A stretch of 64,000 bases of DNA from Pleionea litopenaei. Lineage in GTDB: Bacteria > Pseudomonadota > Gammaproteobacteria > Enterobacterales > Kangiellaceae. The position numbers and the translations under genes were made by a program. The DNA lies in assembly GCF_031198435.1 (NCBI RefSeq), contig NZ_CP133548.1, forward strand, positions 868,001 to 932,000. Direction: 5' to 3'. Under the pieces are notes generated by a model. It was given only the letters and a program-made list of their open reading frames with translations, had not been told where the DNA came from and did not search any database. This document shows, in pieces, positions 62,895 to 64,000 of this stretch (the stretch's first letter is position 1; every line of letters starts with the position of its first letter).

Positions 62895-64000
62895 TAACGT
62901 TTGCTCACTTGTTGATTAAGCTGCTTTAACCGAGCCAGCTTTTCACTTATTTGAATCTCTAAGCCTCGCTTAACAGGTTGATAAAAATCCTGCGCTTGTG
63001 TCTCATCTGGCCAATAAGACTGTCCTGGAGAGAAAGCATCAGGCTCATCGTGAGAGTAACGATACTTTTCACCATACCCAAGCTCTTTCATTAACTGACT
63101 CGGTGCATTTCTAAGATGCACAGGAACGTCTGCATCATCGTTATTTGCGACAAAACTGCGAGCATCACCATAGGCTTTATATACGGCGTTACTTTTTGCA
63201 GCAGAAGCCACGTAAACAATGGCTTGAGCAATCGCAAGTTCGCCTTCTGGTGAGCCTAAGCGCTCTTGAACCTGCCAAGCATCAAGCGCTAGAGTCAAAC
63301 TACGAGGATCGGCATTTCCAACTTCTTCTGAAGCCATTCGAACAACACGTCGAGCAATATATAATGGGTCGCACCCGCCTTCAAGCATTCGACAAAACCA
63401 ATACAAGGCAGCATCTGGATCTGAGCCACGAACCGATTTATGCAGAGCCGATATTTGTTCATAAAAAATATCCCCAGTTTTATCGAAGTGCTTTATAGAC
63501 TCACCGACCACATCCGCTACGTGTTGCTCTTGAATACAAGACCCATCAGACTCACCGACAAAGTCGCTTGCCATTTCAAGCAAATTGAGTAGCTTTCGGG
63601 AATCACCTTGTGACGCTTTAATCAATAACTGAGATGCTTCAGTATCTATCGTTAGATTTAAATTTCCAAGACCGCTCTCTTTGTCTTGAAGCGCACGATG
63701 CAAAAGAGAGCCCAACTCGTCTTCAGATAACTTTTGTAATTTGTAAACTCGACTGCGCGACAGCAGTGCATTGTTCAATTCAAAAGAAGGGTTTTCGGTT
63801 GTCGCACCAATAAAAATCACTGTCCCGTCTTCGACAAAGGGTAAAAAAGCGTCTTGCTGCGATTTATTAAAACGATGTACTTCGTCAACAAACAATAACG
63901 TTTTGCCGCCCATGACTTGTTGTTGCTTAGCCCTTTCAATGGCCGCTCGAATATCTTTAACGCCACTCATAATGGCAGAGATTGCAATGAATGTGGCTTT
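62894..64000 (-). CDS. rarA: Replication-associated recombination protein RarA (partial, 5' end outside window)
   Basis: About 368 residues of the C-terminal part of a clamp-loader-like AAA+ ATPase (RarA/MgsA), reading into the window edge. Walker B FVDEVHRFNKSQQDAFLP, sensor 1 GATTENPSFELN and an Arg finger LLSRSRV are present; the Walker A lies in the missing part. It acts at stalled forks and gaps. The frame continues without a break to base 64000. Confidence 0.94.
   Translation of the reverse strand, partial: KATFIAISAIMSGVKDIRAAIERAKQQQVMGGKTLLFVDEVHRFNKSQQDAFLPFVEDGTVIFIGATTENPSFELNNALLSRSRVYKLQKLSEDELGSLLHRALQDKESGLGNLNLTIDTEASQLLIKASQGDSRKLLNLLEMASDFVGESDGSCIQEQHVADVVGESIKHFDKTGDIFYEQISALHKSVRGSDPDAALYWFCRMLEGGCDPLYIARRVVRMASEEVGNADPRSLTLALDAWQVQERLGSPEGELAIAQAIVYVASAAKSNAVYKAYGDARSFVANNDDADVPVHLRNAPSQLMKELGYGEKYRYSHDEPDAFSPGQSYWPDETQAQDFYQPVKRGLEIQISEKLARLKQLNQQVSKR

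Overview
The window is ordinary-looking chromosome from a gammaproteobacterium of moderate to low GC. It has a Gram-negative envelope gene set (lpxK, msbA, kdsB, lolCD, mlaC, nagZ), a tusDCBE cluster, a gacA/uvrY-uvrC-pgsA-tRNA(Gly-Cys-Leu) block in the same order as E. coli, and a split class II ribonucleotide reductase of the Pseudomonas NrdJa/NrdJb type. The combination would suit a marine member of the Kangiella/Pleionea/Aliikangiella group, but that is a guess from gene content. I see no prophage, transposase, integrase, CRISPR array or rRNA operon. The left edge carries a possible start of a metal permease and the right edge cuts rarA.

Region by region. 1-4.8 kb: a His-rich ZIP-like permease, then a sensor kinase / sigma-54 activator pair and a small secreted protein, with matching 16-bp operators and sigma-54-like promoters before both units. 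4.9-12.7 kb (minus strand): a long envelope operon comEC-exbB-exbD-msbA-lpxK-ycaR-kdsB-LMW phosphatase. 12.8-23.3 kb: a DUF2062 protein, lolC/E-lolD, a PilZ protein, an MscS channel, nagZ, an ACE-like M2 dipeptidase lipoprotein, an 850-bp gap with degenerate short repeats, an ATP-NAD kinase family protein and epmC. 23.4-35 kb: nrdJa-nrdJb behind NrdR and DnaA boxes, prmB-plsC, sixA, an adenosine kinase-like gene, a QueD-like gene, xthA and an M61 peptidase. 35-45 kb: a 1465-residue c-di-GMP sensor and a four-gene ABC-2 exporter (MFP, double ATPase, two permeases) like ybhGFSR.

45.2-50 kb: the tRNA operon Gly(GCC)-Cys(GCA)-Leu(UAA) is followed directly by nine tandem copies of a unit of exactly 113 bp. 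Each copy re-encodes the 3' end of the tRNA-Leu including CCA, with a 16-nt hairpin-forming insert in the T loop. 50-56.7 kb: a Tat-leader alcohol dehydrogenase and a secreted cupin divergent from an AraC regulator, then a CHASE hybrid kinase. 56.8-57.4 kb: tRNA-Ser(UGA) is followed by two and a half copies of a 212-213 bp unit, each carrying the tRNA-Ser 3' end and a rho-independent terminator. 57.6-64 kb: yccA, tusDCBE, two tandem mlaC-like genes, serS, crcB and rarA.

The most interesting signal is that two unrelated tRNA genes in one window both carry downstream tandem repeats containing their own 3' ends. The nearest known precedent is the E. coli tyrT/rtT repeat locus. The second is the paired-operator, sigma-54 circuit linking the two-component system to the uncharacterised secreted protein at 4139-4783.
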